Part shown: positions 34,653 to 44,315 of the stretch, in pieces
Layout of the letters: every line of letters begins with the position of its first letter
Numbering within the stretch: the stretch's first letter is position 1
From: Flagellimonas onchidii
Lineage (GTDB): Bacteria; Bacteroidota; Bacteroidia; Flavobacteriales; Flavobacteriaceae
Assembly (NCBI RefSeq): GCF_004804315.1
Contig: NZ_SRXX01000010.1
Location: 1 to 64,000 of the forward strand
Direction of reading: 5' to 3'
Length of the DNA: 64,000 nt
The notes under the pieces: model-generated
What the model saw: the letters and a program-made list of their open reading frames with translations, nothing else
The model's database searches: none
Told to the model about the DNA's origin: nothing
Made by a program: the position numbers and the translations under genes

Positions 34653-35810
34653 ATGCCCATTTATCATAAACTCGGAAAAATTCCGCAGAAAAGACATACA
34701 CAATTCACCAAACCAAATGGTGGTCTTTATTATGAGCAATTGTTCGGCACCATAGGGTTTGATGGAATGTCCTCGTTGCTCTACCAAAACCATAGACCTA
34801 CCCAGGTCAAGGAAATTGGTGAAGCATTGGATGTTAGACCAAAAATCGCGGTGGAGAAAAACATCACCTCCAGAAAGCTGATAGGATTCGATATAGCACC
34901 TAAAGATGATTTCTTGGATGCTCGGGAGCCTCTTTTGGTCAATAATGATATCCATATTGGATTGGCAGCACCTAAAAAATCATTGACATCCTATTTTTAT
35001 AAAAATGCGGACGCTGATGAAATGTTGTTCATCCATAAGGGTTCAGGTACGTTACGGACTTTCGTAGGGAATATTCCTTTCGAGTACGGAGATTATCTGA
35101 TCATTCCAAGGGGTATGATCTATCAAATTGAATTTGATACCGAGGATAACCGAATTCTGTATTCGGAATCTTTTCGTCCAATCTATACGCCGAAGCGATA
35201 TAGGAATTGGTTTGGACAACTCTTGGAACACTCCCCTTTCTGTGAGCGTGATTATAAATTGCCACAGGACTTAGAAACTTATGATGAAAAGGGCGACTTT
35301 TTAATCAAGGTCAAAAAACAGGGAATGTTGCATAGTTTGGTTTATACCACTCATCCGTTTGATGTTGTGGGCTGGGATGGATACAACTACCCATATGGAT
35401 TTTCTATCCACAATTTTGAACCGATAACGGGTAGAGTGCATCAACCACCACCGGTACACCAGACTTTTGAGACGGATGCTTTCGTTATATGTTCCTTCTG
35501 TCCAAGATTGTACGATTATCACCCAAAGGCCATTCCTGCACCATATAATCATTCCAATATCGATTCTGATGAAGTGTTGTATTATGTGGATGGAGATTTT
35601 ATGAGTAGGACCAACATCGCTCAGGGACATATTTCATTGCACCCAGCAGGAATTCCGCATGGCCCACACCCTGGCACCTATGAAGCAAGCATAGGCAAAA
35701 AAGAAACTTTGGAACTAGCGGTGATGATTGACACCTTTAAGCCGTTGCAGGTAACAGAAAATGCGTTGAAAATAGATGACGGTAGTTACTACAAGTCTTG
35801 GGTGGAATAG
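34653..35810 (+). CDS. hmgA: Homogentisate 1,2-dioxygenase
   Basis: 385 residues, cupin fold. Metal and substrate residues sit in PPPVHQTFETDAFVICSF and PYNHSNIDSDEVLYYVDGDF, then HPAGIPHGPHPG, which together supply the His/Glu iron ligands. It opens the ring of homogentisate to maleylacetoacetate. Slightly shorter than the human enzyme (445) but typical of the bacterial branch. It lies between HPPD and fumarylacetoacetase in the same direction. The next enzyme of the classical route, maleylacetoacetate isomerase, is not in the operon. Confidence 0.94.
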   Translation: MPIYHKLGKIPQKRHTQFTKPNGGLYYEQLFGTIGFDGMSSLLYQNHRPTQVKEIGEALDVRPKIAVEKNITSRKLIGFDIAPKDDFLDAREPLLVNNDIHIGLAAPKKSLTSYFYKNADADEMLFIHKGSGTLRTFVGNIPFEYGDYLIIPRGMIYQIEFDTEDNRILYSESFRPIYTPKRYRNWFGQLLEHSPFCERDYKLPQDLETYDEKGDFLIKVKKQGMLHSLVYTTHPFDVVGWDGYNYPYGFSIHNFEPITGRVHQPPPVHQTFETDAFVICSFCPRLYDYHPKAIPAPYNHSNIDSDEVLYYVDGDFMSRTNIAQGHISLHPAGIPHGPHPGTYEASIGKKETLELAVMIDTFKPLQVTENALKIDDGSYYKSWVE

Positions 35811-35895
35811 CAAGAAGTTAGACGATAGATGTTAGGTGTGAGACATTTTAAAATCTTCTCAAATCTAATTTCTCATATCTCATATCTCAAAAAAC

Positions 35896-37116
35896 ATGAT
35901 TATAAACATACCTGAAAACTCAGATTTTTCAATCCACAATATTCCCTTTGGGATTTTTTCGACTGAAGACAGAACCCCCAGAGCTGGTGTTGCCATTGGT
36001 GAACATATTTTGGATTTGGTTGCTGTGGCCGAATTGGATGTGTTCGACTTTAACACGGCTGTTCTTGAGAAAGAAGTCCTTAACGATTTCATTTCTCTAG
36101 GTAAGGAGATAACCAATAGGGTAAGAAAAGATATTCAACATTGGCTTCAAGACGAAGATTCGGTCTTAGCCAGAAAACCTGAACTTTTCGTACTTCAATC
36201 CGATGCGCAGATGCATATGCCCGTTTATATTGGTGACTACACCGATTTTTACTCCAGTATAGAGCATGCCACCAATGTGGGCACAATGTTTCGTGACCCT
36301 GCAAAGGCATTAATGCCCAATTGGAAACACATTCCCGTGGGGTATCACGGTAGGGCAAGCTCCATTGTCGCCAGTGGGGAGCCTATTCACAGACCAAAGG
36401 GACAAACACTTCCAAAGGATTCTGACACTCCAATCTTTGGACCTTCGCAGCGCTTGGATTTTGAATTAGAAATGGGCTTTATCACTGGAAAAAACACAAA
36501 TCTTGGAGAATCTATTTCAACAGATGAAGCCGAGGATTATATTTTCGGAATGGTCCTACTCAACGATTGGTCGGCCCGAGATATTCAAAAATGGGAATAC
36601 GTTCCCTTGGGTCCATTTTTGGCCAAAAACTTTGCCTCACACATCTCTCCATGGATTGTTACCTTGGAAGCTTTGGACCCATTCCGGGTTTCAGGCCCCG
36701 AGCAGAACCCTAAAGTTCTCCCTTATTTGGAATTTGAGGGAACAAAAAATTACGATATCAACCTTGAAGTGGGTATCTCACCTGAAAATACCGAAGAACA
36801 GGTTGTTTGCCATTCCAACTTCAAATACATGTACTGGAACATGGCACAACAGTTGGCACATCACACTGTGAATGGGTGCAATATTAATATTGGTGACCTT
36901 TATGGTTCTGGAACTATTTCTGGAAAGGATGAAAATTCATACGGTTCTATGCTGGAATTGGCTTGGATGGGTACCAAACCACTCAAAATGAAGGATGGTT
37001 CAGAACGTAAGTTTATACAGGACGGGGATACGGTAATCATGCGAGGTTTTGCAGAAAAAGAGGGTAAACGCGTCGGATTCGGCGAAGTTTCTGCAAAGGT
37101 GCTTCCTGCAAAATAG
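35896..37116 (+). CDS. fahA: Fumarylacetoacetase
   Basis: 406 residues, with the SH3-like N-terminal domain and the FAH catalytic domain. Key motifs: DYTDFYSSIEHATNVGTMFR (metal Asp and catalytic His), HIPVGYHGRASSIV, QRLDFELEMGF (metal Glu), LLNDWSARDIQKWEYVPLGP (metal Asp and Lys), and LYGSGTISGKD. It splits fumarylacetoacetate into fumarate and acetoacetate, the last step of tyrosine degradation. It is co-directional with HPPD and homogentisate dioxygenase. Confidence 0.96.
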   Translation: MIINIPENSDFSIHNIPFGIFSTEDRTPRAGVAIGEHILDLVAVAELDVFDFNTAVLEKEVLNDFISLGKEITNRVRKDIQHWLQDEDSVLARKPELFVLQSDAQMHMPVYIGDYTDFYSSIEHATNVGTMFRDPAKALMPNWKHIPVGYHGRASSIVASGEPIHRPKGQTLPKDSDTPIFGPSQRLDFELEMGFITGKNTNLGESISTDEAEDYIFGMVLLNDWSARDIQKWEYVPLGPFLAKNFASHISPWIVTLEALDPFRVSGPEQNPKVLPYLEFEGTKNYDINLEVGISPENTEEQVVCHSNFKYMYWNMAQQLAHHTVNGCNINIGDLYGSGTISGKDENSYGSMLELAWMGTKPLKMKDGSERKFIQDGDTVIMRGFAEKEGKRVGFGEVSAKVLPAK

Positions 37117-37146
37117 ATTTTATCTTAGCGAAAACTTTAGAACCCA

Positions 37147-38058
37147 ATGTCCGTAGTAAAAACCATAGACCCAACAGCCATTCCACAACCTGATTTACAT
37201 GGGTATTTGCTCACAGCAGTAGCACCACGCCCCATTTGCTTTGCAAGTACCATTGATTCAGATGGCAATGTGAATTTGAGTCCTTTTAGCTTTTTTAATG
37301 TGTTCAGCTCCAATCCGCCAATCATGATTTTTTCTCCGGCACGGAGCGGAAGAGATAATTCACTAAAGCATTCGCATCAGAACGTCAAAGAAGTACCCGA
37401 AGTGGTCATCAACATTGTGGACTTTCCAATGGTGGAACAAATGTCACTTTCGAGTACAGCCTATGAAAAAGGAGTGAACGAATTTATAAAATCCGGATTA
37501 ACGGAGGTGCCAAGTAAAAAAGTTCGACCTCCACGTGTTGCAGAAGCTCCTGTTTCCTTTGAATGCACGGTAACTGAAATTATTGAGCTAGCTGATACTC
37601 CGGGGGCAGGCAATTTGATATTCGCCAAAGTGGAGTTTATCCATATCAATTCGGCTTTTTTAGATGGTGCAGGGAAATTGGATCCCAAAAAAATGGATTT
37701 GGTGGGCAGAATGGGTGGCAGCTGGTATACCCGGGCCAGTGGCGATTCACTGTTCGAAATTCCTAAACCCATTCGAACCAAAGGCATCGGTGTAGACCGA
37801 TTACCAGAAGGAATTCGAAACAGTGAGGTTCTGACCGGAAATAATCTTGGACGATTGGGAAATATGGAACAACTTCCCACAAACGGTGAAGTTGAAGAAA
37901 TCTCGAAAGATGATGAAATCAGGATGCTCTCCAAAAAATTGAAGAACAATCCTGAAAAATTGAAAAAAGAACTGCATTGGGTGGCACAACAAGTTTTAAA
38001 TGAAAACAACACCGCAAAAGCATTGGCCATATTAATGTACGCTGAACAACTAAGTTAA
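37147..38058 (+). CDS. Flavin reductase-like FMN-binding protein
   Basis: 303 residues. The first ~200 form a flavin reductase split-barrel: AVAPRPICFASTIDSDGNVN, LSPFSFFNVFSSNPPIMIFS (FMN-phosphate contact), and a conserved GNLIFAKVEFIHIN strand. The C-terminal ~100 residues are an unrecognised helical tail rich in Lys/Glu/Asn (SKKLKNNPEKLKKELHW). It lies 30 bp after fumarylacetoacetase and overlaps the aminotransferase start by one base, so it belongs to the tyrosine operon. Its role there is unknown; homologues accompany this operon in related bacteria as far as I recall. Confidence 0.85.
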   Translation: MSVVKTIDPTAIPQPDLHGYLLTAVAPRPICFASTIDSDGNVNLSPFSFFNVFSSNPPIMIFSPARSGRDNSLKHSHQNVKEVPEVVINIVDFPMVEQMSLSSTAYEKGVNEFIKSGLTEVPSKKVRPPRVAEAPVSFECTVTEIIELADTPGAGNLIFAKVEFIHINSAFLDGAGKLDPKKMDLVGRMGGSWYTRASGDSLFEIPKPIRTKGIGVDRLPEGIRNSEVLTGNNLGRLGNMEQLPTNGEVEEISKDDEIRMLSKKLKNNPEKLKKELHWVAQQVLNENNTAKALAILMYAEQLS

Positions 38059-39155
38059 TGAGCAAGGAAATAGAATCCATTTTCAAATCCTATTTACAAC
38101 CCAAAAAAGCTTACGAAGGAGGTAAAAGTGCACCATCAAATGATGGGCAAAAAATCTATAAACTTTCCTCCAATGAAAATCCATTGGGGCAATCCCCCTT
38201 GGCCACCGAAGCACTAATAGCAGCGGCCAAAAATGTCCACATCTATCCGGACCAAACAGATGTTCGCTTAAGGGAAGCTTTGGTCCAAGACTTTGGCGGT
38301 GAATTGGACAAAGAACAGTTCATTTGTGGAAACAGTGGTTCTGAAATCATTGATATGATCTTGCGCGCCTTTATCAACGAAGGTGATGAGGTCATTTTTT
38401 CCAACCCTTGCTTTTTGCCCTATTCTGTTTTCTCAAGATGGTATGGCGCCAAACAGATTGACATTCCCTTAAGGGAACCGGATTATTCCTTGGATGTAGA
38501 ACAAATTTTGTCAGCCATAACGGATAGAACCAAGGTTGTTTTTTTGACCAGTCCCAACAATCCGACCGGAACTTATATTCCGAAAGCTGTTCTGGATGAC
38601 TTTTTGGAGCGAATACCGAAAAATATTGTGGTTGTGCTGGATGAAGTTTACCGCCATTTTGCTGATGCAGATGATTATGTTTCGGGTCTACCTTATGTAA
38701 AAGAAGGCCATAACCTAATCGCCATCAACAGTTTTTCCAAAACCTATGGTTTAGCCGGGCAAAGGATTGGGTATTGCTATGCGACGCAGAAAATAGCACA
38801 ATACCTCAGACAAATCCACAAGCCTTTTCTTTTACCGCATACTTCAACGGAAGCAGCTATTGGAGCATTAAATGATGTTGAATTTATTCAAAATACAGTC
38901 AAAACTGTTGTTGAAGGCCGTAAATTCCTTTCCGAAGCTTTTGACAAGCTTGGTATTAAATACTGGCCTACGCAGGCAAATTTCTTTTTGGTCGACCCTT
39001 CCTTACCAGAATTTGAGTTTACCGACTTTTTGATGCAACGTGGCGTTATGGTAAGACCTGTCTCCCAATTTGGAGCGCCTGGAAAAGTACGTATCACTAT
39101 AGGTGACCAAGAAGCCAATGAGGCTTTAGTTGCGGCACTTGAAAAACTTCCCTGA
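38058..39155 (+). CDS. PLP-dependent aminotransferase, histidinol-phosphate/aromatic type
   Basis: 365 residues, class I/II fold. PLP sites: SSNENPLGQSP, GNSGSEIIDM, SPNNPTGTY, VVLDEVYRHF and the Schiff-base lysine in INSFSKTYGLAGQRIGY near 225. Sequence resembles HisC, but there is no his operon around it, and its ATG overlaps the stop of the flavin reductase-like gene (TAATG). Position at the end of the tyrosine operon suggests that it makes 4-hydroxyphenylpyruvate from tyrosine. HisC-like enzymes commonly accept aromatic amino acids, so this is reasonable inference, not proof. Confidence 0.85.
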   Translation: MSKEIESIFKSYLQPKKAYEGGKSAPSNDGQKIYKLSSNENPLGQSPLATEALIAAAKNVHIYPDQTDVRLREALVQDFGGELDKEQFICGNSGSEIIDMILRAFINEGDEVIFSNPCFLPYSVFSRWYGAKQIDIPLREPDYSLDVEQILSAITDRTKVVFLTSPNNPTGTYIPKAVLDDFLERIPKNIVVVLDEVYRHFADADDYVSGLPYVKEGHNLIAINSFSKTYGLAGQRIGYCYATQKIAQYLRQIHKPFLLPHTSTEAAIGALNDVEFIQNTVKTVVEGRKFLSEAFDKLGIKYWPTQANFFLVDPSLPEFEFTDFLMQRGVMVRPVSQFGAPGKVRITIGDQEANEALVAALEKLP

Positions 39156-39168
39156 TTTCTTTCAACTT

Positions 39169-41829
39169 TTATAAGACGAATCGATAGGTTGCTTTTAAAA
39201 GGAATATGTTTTGAGGTTTTTGACCAAATATATTGTCGCCCAAACTGGACAACAGTCCATCTGATGGGTCCCCATTCTGAGAAACGTCTTGGGACCAAAC
39301 CAGAAAAATTTCGGATCCAGGGATATATTCCCAGCGAATCACCAAATTAGAACGAAACTGGACAAAGGAAAAATCTGGGTTATCAAAACTAAAATCTTCT
39401 ACTCCATTTAAATTCTCATCTATAGAATAGGTATCATCCACCAAGGTAACCTGATCTTCTTCATAAGATTGAAATCTATTTTCAAATTGTTTTGCTGTTG
39501 GATTGACGATGTGTTTAAAACTGGAATAGCGTCCCCTTGAAATAAAAGGTTGACCCCAGTATTGGATGGTCAAATTCGGGTTGATAGTATAATTCAATCG
39601 GAATGACATACTCAAGGTTCGCTGTCGAATATGCCCGTTCAGGTATCGTGGCGTCCCATTTACATCATCAAAATTGTCAATAAACTGTAACTTATCATTA
39701 TTGGTACTCAGAGATGGAAAAGCTGAAATACGCAGAGCATTTATGGGTTGATACGTAGCTCCTGCTTCTACATAATAGAAACGGTTAGAATTGTCAAATG
39801 CCCTACTTGTACGTTGAAACATGTTAAAACTCAGTTTTTTCCTTCTGTCCGTGCCTACACTGTTCCACATATTCACTCCTGAAGATTGCCTCAATCTAGG
39901 GCCTCCCCTCAACGCAAAATTCGAATATTGCATTGCGGTATAAGTAATTCCCAAATTGGAAAACCAGTTGTTTTTCCAGTTTTGCCAGCTGTTGGTATTA
40001 AATCGCAACACATTGTGGTTTCCATTAAAATCCCAAGCACTCCAATGATTATAATTGATTCCTACTCTTCTGAATGTACTGTCAGGTTTTAGGGTCTGAT
40101 AACCTATCCAAGTATAGTGACGAATGTCATCGGCCTGTCTTTGAAAACCGATATCGTTTAACTCAAGTTCAGGAGAGCGCCATGTTGCCCCAGATTCAAA
40201 TTTCCAATGCCCGTTTCCGACCTTTCCTATTTGAAGGTTCCCTCCCGTTCCGGATAAAGATGTTTTAGTAGTGTCTAATTCCACATGATCTGCCCCAACA
40301 CGTTGAAAAAGATGGGTTATGGATTCCTGCGTGTTTTTTATGGCCTCCTCACTCCCACTTACATGACTGAAAATGACATTGCCACCAACATACCAATCTC
40401 TTTCATTCCATTGATGTTTAAAATCTATTCCTCCGGTAAAAGCCGATTTGTGAAGAAAATCCAATTCTTGGGTCAAATTATCGCGATTTGTGGCCGTGAA
40501 AATTCCCCCGATGTATGAATTTCGATTATTAAAATCTTTTTGAAGTCTCCCTACAAAATAGTTGGTCAATGGTTCAACTACTTCTTTGCGTTCTTCTCCC
40601 ACATCATTACTGATCAACGCATATCTTTTGGCGGTAACACTCTCGAGCACCCCAATGGCCCAACCATCTTTGGTTTTACCGCTAAATTTAGCTGCTCCAA
40701 TAATGGGCGTGTTATCCGGTTGATCTACAAATTCATTATCGCCTGTACTGGGAGAACCCTGTGGGCTTCTTCCTATCCTTCTTGAATAAAAAACATTGTC
40801 AAAACCAAAAGTATCGCCAGCTTCAGATTGAGAAACCCTGAAGTCAAAAATGTTCTTGTTCTCCACAAAAAAGGGTCGTTGTTCCCTAAAGAATATCTGA
40901 AATCCATCCAAAGCGATGGCAGATGGATCCGCCTCTACCTGACCAAAATCTGGGTTCACGGTCAAATCAAGAGTCAAATCGTTGGTTACGCCAATCTTGG
41001 CATCAAGTCCCACAGTAACATCATTTTCACTCCCATCCCTGAAGGGGTTTCCATCTTCCGCTTCGTAGGTTTCCGCACTGGTCACCGTATAGGGTTGAAT
41101 TTCCAATTGGTTCTGTGGCTCAATTTGCTTAAGCCCATGCAGTTCCCCAAACTCACTTACCCAGCCTGGAGTATCGATTGGTTTCCGTTGCCAAAGCGAC
41201 CGTTCTTCAGCTCTAAAAAACCTTCGTGTAGATTGTAACCCCCAAACTTGTTCATCCTCTTTTCCAAATTTAAGTTGGCTTAAAGGTATACGTAATTCGG
41301 CAGTCCAACCCTCTTCATCAATATTGGTTTTGGTATACCATATTGGATTCCAACTCTCATCCCAATTATTACCGTTATTAGAAACAAATTCATCTCCTTT
41401 TACCCCTGCTGCTGTTACGGTAAAAGAGAAAGAAGTTCGTTTGTCATGATAACTGTCTATATTGAACTCAACCCAATCCCCTTCGAAACCATCCCTTCTC
41501 GACAATCGTTTAACAATTTTATCCGGTTCAGAATCGTAGCACCTTACACCTATATATAGGTTCTTACTGTCATAAACAATTTTGAATTTAGTTTGATGGC
41601 TCGGTGAGGTGTTCTCGTCCGGTTGAAATTCGATATAATCACCGGCCCACTCAACAAGGTCCCATGCCTCATCTGTTAAAAGACCATCCACAGTAGGTGG
41701 TACAGTTTGCTCTATGGGTTTGGTAACATAGATTTTTTTAGGAACTACCCCTGTAGAATCCTGTGCCTTGATGTTGATAGTAAAGAAAATAAGCGTGAAG
41801 AAAATGATGGGCCTTTTCACATTATTCAT
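39169..41829 (-). CDS. DUF5916 outer-membrane protein with CBM9-like N-terminal domain
   Basis: 886 residues with a signal peptide (IIFFTLIFFTINIKAQ). Residues about 35-220 form a CBM9-like beta sandwich (PTVDGLLTDEAWDLVEWAGD, KFKIVYDSKNLYIGVRCYDS, GWTAELRIPLSQLKFG). The rest is DUF5916, with GLDAKIGVTNDLTLDLTVN, ADPSAIALDGFQIFFREQRP and alternating beta-strands that look like an outer-membrane barrel ending in FLLKATYRFVL with a terminal aromatic region. Function unknown; surface sugar binding has been proposed for such domains. It converges with the aminotransferase gene and stands alone. Confidence 0.88.
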   Translation of the reverse strand: MNNVKRPIIFFTLIFFTINIKAQDSTGVVPKKIYVTKPIEQTVPPTVDGLLTDEAWDLVEWAGDYIEFQPDENTSPSHQTKFKIVYDSKNLYIGVRCYDSEPDKIVKRLSRRDGFEGDWVEFNIDSYHDKRTSFSFTVTAAGVKGDEFVSNNGNNWDESWNPIWYTKTNIDEEGWTAELRIPLSQLKFGKEDEQVWGLQSTRRFFRAEERSLWQRKPIDTPGWVSEFGELHGLKQIEPQNQLEIQPYTVTSAETYEAEDGNPFRDGSENDVTVGLDAKIGVTNDLTLDLTVNPDFGQVEADPSAIALDGFQIFFREQRPFFVENKNIFDFRVSQSEAGDTFGFDNVFYSRRIGRSPQGSPSTGDNEFVDQPDNTPIIGAAKFSGKTKDGWAIGVLESVTAKRYALISNDVGEERKEVVEPLTNYFVGRLQKDFNNRNSYIGGIFTATNRDNLTQELDFLHKSAFTGGIDFKHQWNERDWYVGGNVIFSHVSGSEEAIKNTQESITHLFQRVGADHVELDTTKTSLSGTGGNLQIGKVGNGHWKFESGATWRSPELELNDIGFQRQADDIRHYTWIGYQTLKPDSTFRRVGINYNHWSAWDFNGNHNVLRFNTNSWQNWKNNWFSNLGITYTAMQYSNFALRGGPRLRQSSGVNMWNSVGTDRRKKLSFNMFQRTSRAFDNSNRFYYVEAGATYQPINALRISAFPSLSTNNDKLQFIDNFDDVNGTPRYLNGHIRQRTLSMSFRLNYTINPNLTIQYWGQPFISRGRYSSFKHIVNPTAKQFENRFQSYEEDQVTLVDDTYSIDENLNGVEDFSFDNPDFSFVQFRSNLVIRWEYIPGSEIFLVWSQDVSQNGDPSDGLLSSLGDNIFGQKPQNIFLLKATYRFVL

Positions 41830-41990
41830 TTTTCTGATTGATGAGTTACTCTAAAGACCAATGAAAAATCAAATCGTTACACTAACATAAAATGTTCAAT
41901 GAACTTTTAACAAAATGTATCGAGGAACCTCACTTTTGCACCCAATAGCCAATGCCGGTTTGGAAAAGTAAAAAAATTCCAAATCAACCA

Positions 41991-42021
41991 TTTGTAATTC
42001 AATCTAATAATTGTACATTTG
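41991..42021 (+). promoter_or_regulatory. Promoter of rplM-rpsI
   Basis: TTTG at 41991-41994, 19 bp spacer, then TACATTTG at 42014-42021: an almost ideal Bacteroidota promoter. The start codon follows 46 bp later; a small CCCGTTTATCGGG hairpin lies in the leader. Confidence 0.8.
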
Positions 42022-42067
42022 CAGCCCGTTTATCGGGATAGGTTTTTAAATCACTAATATTCTAGAA

Positions 42068-42523
42068 GTGGACACATTAAGTTATAAGACTGTTTCTGCC
42101 AATAAATCTACCGTTGACAAGCAATGGTTGTTGGTTGACGCTGAGGGACAAACGCTAGGAAGATTGGCATCAAAAGTGGCCAAGTTGCTTAGAGGAAAAC
42201 ATAAACCCAATTTTACCCCCCATGTTGATTGCGGTGACAATGTAATTGTCATCAATGCAGAGAAAATCAATCTATCTGGGAACAAATGGGAGGATAAAGA
42301 ATATCAGAGATATACAGGTTATCCAGGAGGGCAGCGTTCTACTTCTGCCAAGGAATTGTTGAGCAAACACCCAGAGCGAATTATTGAAAAATCCGTTAAG
42401 GGAATGCTTCCAAAAAATAGACTTGGGGCTGATTTGTTCAGAAACCTAAAAGTATACGCCGGTTCAGAACACGGCCAAGAAGCACAAAAACCAAAAGCAA
42501 TAAACTTAAACGACTACAAATAA
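42068..42523 (+). CDS. rplM: 50S ribosomal protein L13
   Basis: 151 residues from a GTG start (encoding MDTLSYKT), as is common for this gene in flavobacteria. Typical L13 motifs: [63 protein letters not shown] and [13 protein letters not shown]. It binds 23S rRNA in early large-subunit assembly. The next gene, rpsI, overlaps its stop by one base (TAATG). Confidence 0.97.
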   Translation: MDTLSYKTVSANKSTVDKQWLLVDAEGQTLGRLASKVAKLLRGKHKPNFTPHVDCGDNVIVINAEKINLSGNKWEDKEYQRYTGYPGGQRSTSAKELLSKHPERIIEKSVKGMLPKNRLGADLFRNLKVYAGSEHGQEAQKPKAINLNDYK

Positions 42524-42909
42524 TGGAAGTGGTTCATAAGATTGGTAGAAGAAAAACTGCTGTAGCAAGGGTATATCTTTCAGAAGGAAAGGGAAATATT
42601 ACCATCAACAAAAGGGATTTAAAAGATTACTTTACTACGGCAACATTGCAATATAAAGTAAAGCAACCATTTGCATTGACTGGTAATGAGGATGCCTATG
42701 ATGTTAAGGTGAATGTTTATGGTGGAGGAATCACTGGCCAGGCAGAAGCAGTTCGTTTAGCATTGTCCAGAGCAATGTGCGAAATAAATGAAGAGAACAG
42801 AGCTGTTCTTAAGCCAGAAGGTCTATTGACTAGGGATCCAAGAATGGTGGAAAGAAAGAAATTCGGTCAGAAGAAAGCCCGTAAGAAATTCCAGTTCTCT
42901 AAACGTTAA
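42523..42909 (+). CDS. rpsI: 30S ribosomal protein S9
   Basis: 128 residues with S9 motifs: HKIGRRKTAVARVYLSEGKG at the start, VYGGGITGQAEAVRLALSRA, and the basic C-terminal tail VERKKFGQKKARKKFQFSKR that reaches the P-site tRNA. It is co-transcribed with rplM. A hairpin at 42952-42983 ends the operon. Confidence 0.97.
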   Translation: MEVVHKIGRRKTAVARVYLSEGKGNITINKRDLKDYFTTATLQYKVKQPFALTGNEDAYDVKVNVYGGGITGQAEAVRLALSRAMCEINEENRAVLKPEGLLTRDPRMVERKKFGQKKARKKFQFSKR

Positions 42910-42951
42910 TATGTTCAGGCGCTTTGCGCCTAATTATATAAGTTCATTGAA

Positions 42952-42983
42952 AACCCTGAAGCATTTATTTATTTCAGGGTTAA
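42952..42983 (+). terminator. Terminator after rplM-rpsI
   Basis: AACCCTGAA and TTCAGGGTT arms around a 12-13 base AT loop, followed by AAATTTTT. A smaller hairpin AGGCGC-TTT-GCGCCT lies at 42917-42931. Confidence 0.7.
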
Positions 42984-43128
42984 ATTTTTAACTAAGTTGT
43001 CGTTGTTCCAAAAGGGAAAAACAAATCAACTTTTTGGAATTTAGTTTAGCATCTAAATGGATAGGGCGAGCAAATTTGCGACCACCAATTCATTGCTACT
43101 ACAACGGAACGTAAACTAATTACAAAAA

Positions 43129-44235
43129 ATGGCAAACATTGAAGTCAAAGACTTACTAGAAGCAGGTGTACACTTCGGACACCTAACAAGAAAATGGAAT
43201 CCCAACATGTCTCCTTACATCTACATGGAGCGTAACGGAATCCACGTTATCAACCTTTACAAAACAGTTGCAAAACTTGATGAGGCCAATGAGGCCCTTA
43301 AGAAAATTGCTGCATCTGGAAGAAAAATCCTTTTCGTAGCTACAAAGAAACAAGCTAAGGATATTGTAGCTGACAAAGTATCTAAAGTGAACATGCCTTA
43401 TATCACTGAGAGATGGCCGGGTGGTATGCTGACCAACTTTGTCACAATTCGTAAAGCCGTTAAAAAGATGGCCGCAATCGATCGCATGAAAAAAGATGGT
43501 ACTTTCAACACCCTTTCCAAAAAAGAAAGATTGCAAGTAGATCGTCTTCGTGCCAAGTTGGAGAAAAACTTGGGATCTATTGCTGACATGACAAGGTTGC
43601 CAGGAGCTATCTTTATTGTTGACACCATGAGAGAACACATTGCAGTTAAGGAAGCTCAAAAATTGAACATTCCAATTTTTGCAATGGTTGATACAAATTC
43701 TGACCCGAGACCGATTGATTACGTAATCCCAGCAAATGACGATGCTGGAAAGTCCATCGAGGCTATCCTGACTGAGGTAACCAGTGCCGTTGCGGAAGGA
43801 TTGGCAGATCGTAAGAACGAAAAGCAGGAAGAAAAAGAAGCTGAGTCCAAGGCCGAAGCTCCAGCAAAAGCTGCTCCAGCCAAAAAAGAAGAAAAGCCAG
43901 CAGTTGAGGAAAAGGCTGCACCAGTTGCAAAAGAAGAACCAGCCGCTAAAGAAGTAGCCAAGGAAGAACCGAAAGCTGACAAAGCCGATGATTTGACCAA
44001 AGTTGAAGGCGCTGGCCCAAAGGCCGCTGAAGCATTGGTTGCAGCAGGCATTGATTCATTTGCAAAATTGGCAAAAGCCGACCCAGAGAAAATCAAGGAA
44101 ATCTTGACTGAAGCTAGCTCTAGAATGGCACATTTGGACCCTACCTCATGGCCAAAGCAAGCACAGTTGGCCGCAGATGGTAAGTGGGATGAGCTAAAAG
44201 AATGGCAAGACAACGCCAAAGGAGGAGTTGAATAG
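43129..44235 (+). CDS. rpsB: 30S ribosomal protein S2 with long C-terminal extension
   Basis: 368 residues, against about 240 in Escherichia coli. Residues 1-230 are ordinary S2 (LLEAGVHFGHLTRKWNPNM, RKILFVATKKQAK, RWPGGMLTNF, AIFIVDTMREHIAVKEAQKL, VDTNSDPRPIDYVIPANDD). Residues about 230-285 are a Lys/Glu/Ala-rich linker (KAEAPAKAAPAKKEEKPAVE). Residues about 290-368 form a helix-hairpin-helix-like domain (LTKVEGAGPKAAEALVAAGI, then SFAKLAKADPEKIKEIL), a type known from small nucleic-acid-binding modules. S2 joins the small subunit late and binds near S1. tsf follows 80 bp later, the usual pairing. Confidence 0.96.
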   Translation: MANIEVKDLLEAGVHFGHLTRKWNPNMSPYIYMERNGIHVINLYKTVAKLDEANEALKKIAASGRKILFVATKKQAKDIVADKVSKVNMPYITERWPGGMLTNFVTIRKAVKKMAAIDRMKKDGTFNTLSKKERLQVDRLRAKLEKNLGSIADMTRLPGAIFIVDTMREHIAVKEAQKLNIPIFAMVDTNSDPRPIDYVIPANDDAGKSIEAILTEVTSAVAEGLADRKNEKQEEKEAESKAEAPAKAAPAKKEEKPAVEEKAAPVAKEEPAAKEVAKEEPKADKADDLTKVEGAGPKAAEALVAAGIDSFAKLAKADPEKIKEILTEASSRMAHLDPTSWPKQAQLAADGKWDELKEWQDNAKGGVE

Positions 44236-44315
44236 CCACAGTTAATTTAACATTACGCTAAAACAAAGCACTTTAATAGTGTTTTACTTTACATAAATTT
44301 TTAAACGAGAAAAAA

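Noticed and set aside
38058-39155. True hisC of histidine biosynthesis
   Set aside because: No other his gene is near and it is coupled to the tyrosine-degradation operon; kept as an aromatic or HisC-like aminotransferase.
43719-44219. A 166-codon minus-strand frame within rpsB
   Set aside because: Ala/Ser/Phe-rich composition is the antisense of the Lys/Glu/Ala-rich S2 tail; the S2 gene is certain.
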